Below, in pieces: positions 62,472-64,000 of a stretch of 64,000 bases of DNA. Under the pieces are notes generated by a model that searched no databases, was not told where the DNA came from, and saw nothing but the letters and a program-made list of their open reading frames with translations. The translations under genes were made by a program, and so were the position numbers. This stretch comes from Chloroflexota bacterium (GTDB taxonomy: Bacteria; Chloroflexota; UBA11872), in contig JAJECS010000027.1 of assembly GCA_022821905.1 (NCBI GenBank), positions 124,001 through 188,000 on the forward strand, read 5' to 3'. Each line of letters begins with the position of its first letter. Within the stretch, counting starts at the first letter, position 1.

Positions 62472-62834
62472 CTAGAACAGCGCCAGGACTATCGCAATCA
62501 GCGCGCTGAGGATCGCCGCCGCGCCGTAGCTCGCGACGATGAGCACCGCCGGCGGCGCGTGGACATGCAGGTCGATGAGCGTGTGCCGGATGCGGTGCGC
62601 GGCGTGGACTGAGGCCAGCGCCATGATCAGGCCCAGCACCGCCCGTACCGGAGCGTGATTCAGTAGCGCGCCGATGCCGTCCTCGCCGTGGGCAAGCGCC
62701 CCGGTCACGGCGTCCCACCCGGCAGCGCCGCCGATGCCGGTGACGAAGATCATGACGGGGATGAACATGGCGGCGATGACGCCGCCCATGCCGAAGATCG
62801 ACCAGAAGATCGGCTCGTGCGACCGGCCTCTCAT
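62472..62834 (-). CDS. frdD: Fumarate reductase membrane subunit FrdD
   Basis: 120 residues, three membrane helices. HEPIFWSIFGMGGVIAAMFIPVMIFVTGI is the conserved FrdD start, and HRIRHTLIDLH closes the second half. Anchors the FrdAB catalytic dimer and helps bind menaquinone. Its start overlaps the frdC stop by 4 bases. Confidence 0.9.
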   Translation of the reverse strand: MRGRSHEPIFWSIFGMGGVIAAMFIPVMIFVTGIGGAAGWDAVTGALAHGEDGIGALLNHAPVRAVLGLIMALASVHAAHRIRHTLIDLHVHAPPAVLIVASYGAAAILSALIAIVLALF

Positions 62835-63226
62835 GCCGCGCCCACCCACCAGACCCAGGCGATGATCAGCCCGGTCACGACGGCCCATCCGCCGAACTGC
62901 GGCGCGACCAGCAATAGCCCCGGGATGCGTCGACCGCGAATGCGTATAGCCACGGTCTGCGGCAGCAGGTTGAACCAGGTGTACGTGTGCCAGAGCGCGA
63001 ACACGATGGAAACGACGTGGAAGACGACCATGCCCGGATTCCACAGAAAGTCCAGATAGGCCTGGTAGTCGGCGGCTGGCTGACCGGCCTTGTGCAGCAG
63101 CACCAGCACCAGCACGACTTGCACGGCGATGAAGACCGACGAGCTCTCGCGCAGAAACACCAGCAGGTACGAGGGTCGCTTGGTCCACCAGGTCCATCCG
63201 AGCGAGCGGAATAACGGCTGCGTCAA
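62831..63226 (-). CDS. frdC: Fumarate reductase membrane subunit FrdC
   Basis: 131 residues with three helices. LGWTWWTKRPSYLLVFLRESSSVFIAVQ and FLWNPGMVVFHVVSIVFALWHTYTWFNLLP match E. coli FrdC (STWW..LPFY..YMLREGT, FLQNP...LHTKTWFELAP). I place the start at TTG 63226, giving a TTGA overlap with the frdB stop and the usual length; the longer frame upstream is antisense-like text of frdB. The FrdC+FrdD pair means a haem-free, type D quinol:fumarate reductase. Confidence 0.88.
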   Translation of the reverse strand: MTQPLFRSLGWTWWTKRPSYLLVFLRESSSVFIAVQVVLVLVLLHKAGQPAADYQAYLDFLWNPGMVVFHVVSIVFALWHTYTWFNLLPQTVAIRIRGRRIPGLLLVAPQFGGWAVVTGLIIAWVWWVGAA

Positions 63227-63981
63227 GACTTCACCGTCCACGGCATGAGCAGCCGCCGGTAGTAGTCGATGGCGCCGGTCATCTTGGCCTGCTGAATGGC
63301 GCCGGCCGGATCTACGTGCTTGGGGCACACAGCCGAGCACTCGCCGACGAACGAGCACTCCCAGATGCCCTCGTCCTTCAGGATCACGTCGCGGCGCTGC
63401 TCGACGCCCTCATCGCGCGAGTCGAGGTTGTAGCGCTGGGCAAGCGCCAGCGCCGCCGGACCAATGAACTCGTCGCTATGCGAGGAAACCGGACACGCGG
63501 CGTAGCACAGCAGGCAGTTGATGCACATGCTGAATTGCTGATAGACGGCGTGCTGGGCCGGGGTCTGCAGATACTCGGACTTCAGCTCGTCGGTGGCGCC
63601 GTCGTCGCGGATGATCCATGGCTGGACGCTCTCCAACTTGTCCATGAACCCTTCGAGATTGGTCACCAGATCGCGCTCGACGTTGAAGTTGACCAGCGGC
63701 TCGACCCGAATCGGTCCGGGCATGTACTCCGAGAGGAAGGCCGCGCAGGTGAGCTTGGGGTAGCCGTTGACCATGGCCCCGCACGAGCCGCAGACCCCCA
63801 TGCGGCATGACCACCGGTAGGTCAGCGTCCCGTCGATCGTGTCCTTGATGTAGTTGAGCGCATCGAGCACCACCCAGTCCTCGTGGTAGGGCACGTCATA
63901 GACCTGGTAGGTCGGCTCGTCCCAGTCCGGCTGGTAGCGAAAGACCTCGAATTTGACCATCGTCTCGATCGCCGTGCTCAT
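63223..63981 (-). CDS. frdB: Fumarate reductase iron-sulfur subunit FrdB
   Basis: 252 residues. [2Fe-2S] Cys59, Cys64, Cys67, Cys79 (SCRMGVCGSCGAM), [4Fe-4S] CINCLLCYAACP and [3Fe-4S] region CSFVGECSAVCPKHVDP. Carries electrons between menaquinol and the FrdA flavin. Could also run as succinate dehydrogenase. Start ATG 63981 overlaps what looks like the frdA stop by 4 bases. Confidence 0.95.
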   Translation of the reverse strand: MSTAIETMVKFEVFRYQPDWDEPTYQVYDVPYHEDWVVLDALNYIKDTIDGTLTYRWSCRMGVCGSCGAMVNGYPKLTCAAFLSEYMPGPIRVEPLVNFNVERDLVTNLEGFMDKLESVQPWIIRDDGATDELKSEYLQTPAQHAVYQQFSMCINCLLCYAACPVSSHSDEFIGPAALALAQRYNLDSRDEGVEQRRDVILKDEGIWECSFVGECSAVCPKHVDPAGAIQQAKMTGAIDYYRRLLMPWTVKS

Positions 63982-64000
63982 GATTCGGTTGTCGCCGCCT
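63978..64000 (-). CDS. frdA: Probable 3' end of frdA (partial, cut by window edge)
   Basis: Minus-strand codons ending AATTES-stop finish in an ATGA overlap with frdB, the spacing expected for frdA. Only the last six or so residues lie in the window, so identity rests on gene order. Confidence 0.4.

Overview
The window reads as one contiguous, GC-rich bacterial chromosome segment with densely packed operons, GTG/TTG starts and frequent 4-bp stop/start overlaps. There is no rRNA, tRNA, CRISPR array, transposase or integrase that I can see. The gene mix points to a Chloroflexota-like bacterium (SAR202/Dehalococcoidia-type or a relative). The hints are Thr/Pro/Ala-rich 'TPTATP'-style linkers, a kinase-TM-WD40 protein, enolase-superfamily, DapA-like and creatininase genes typical of organic-matter degraders, two Mo-hydroxylase large subunits, and dispersed intergenic palindromes. 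This placement is an inference without a marker-gene tree.

Layout. 78-3255 (minus): yebC-ruvC-ruvA-ruvB-acylphosphatase, a classic recombination/repair operon. 3389-15909: an accessory catabolic region in short divergent operons, with a GSA-type aminotransferase, two DapA-like aldolases/lyases, an SDR, two xylose-isomerase-like TIM barrels, an SGNH hydrolase, a mandelate-racemase-type enolase, an aldo/keto reductase, a polysaccharide deacetylase and a creatininase-family amidase. A lone membrane protein sits inside it between near-identical 45-bp copies of the enolase gene's 3' end. 16093-20460 (minus): a TPP riboswitch with terminator, a thiamine-binding MTH1187 protein and a ThiXYZ-like ABC transporter. 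20542-22559: SMP-30 lactonase and moaA. 22600-26521: DUF1295, cyclopropane-fatty-acid-synthase-like, FAD oxidoreductase and DUF1365, a membrane-lipid modification cluster. 26535-29928: an NfuA-like Fe-S carrier divergent from an ATP-grasp ligase plus a CCAEP-tail radical SAM enzyme. 29994-33278: a 1094-residue sacsin-like GHKL ATPase with a C-terminal DUF3883/PD-(D/E)XK-like domain on an abruptly AT-richer island, a putative defence gene. 33432-40668: lipB-lipA-aceE-E2-E3, a self-contained pyruvate dehydrogenase and lipoylation operon. 40684-50192: a nuclease/phosphatase-fold protein, RmlD, DUF1761, a membrane-anchored sulfite-oxidase-type Moco enzyme, a DrrAB-like ABC exporter and a pseudokinase-TM-WD40 protein. 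50199-64000 (minus): three-part transhydrogenase PntA1-PntA2-PntB, an SDR, an ABC exporter, a Mo-hydroxylase operon (FAD subunit, 2Fe-2S subunit, two large subunits, a MoaD-like protein) and fumarate reductase FrdBCD, with frdA running off the right edge.

How the parts connect: thiamine uptake (riboswitch-controlled) and lipoate synthesis both feed the pyruvate dehydrogenase complex; MoaA supplies molybdenum cofactor to the sulfite-oxidase-like enzyme and the Mo-hydroxylases; transhydrogenase and fumarate reductase handle redox balance. The candidates for something new are the GHKL-DUF3883 island, the ATP-grasp/CCAEP radical SAM pair, the att-like duplication around the membrane gene, the kinase-dead WD40 receptor, and the MoaD-like protein with a tail past its Gly-Gly.
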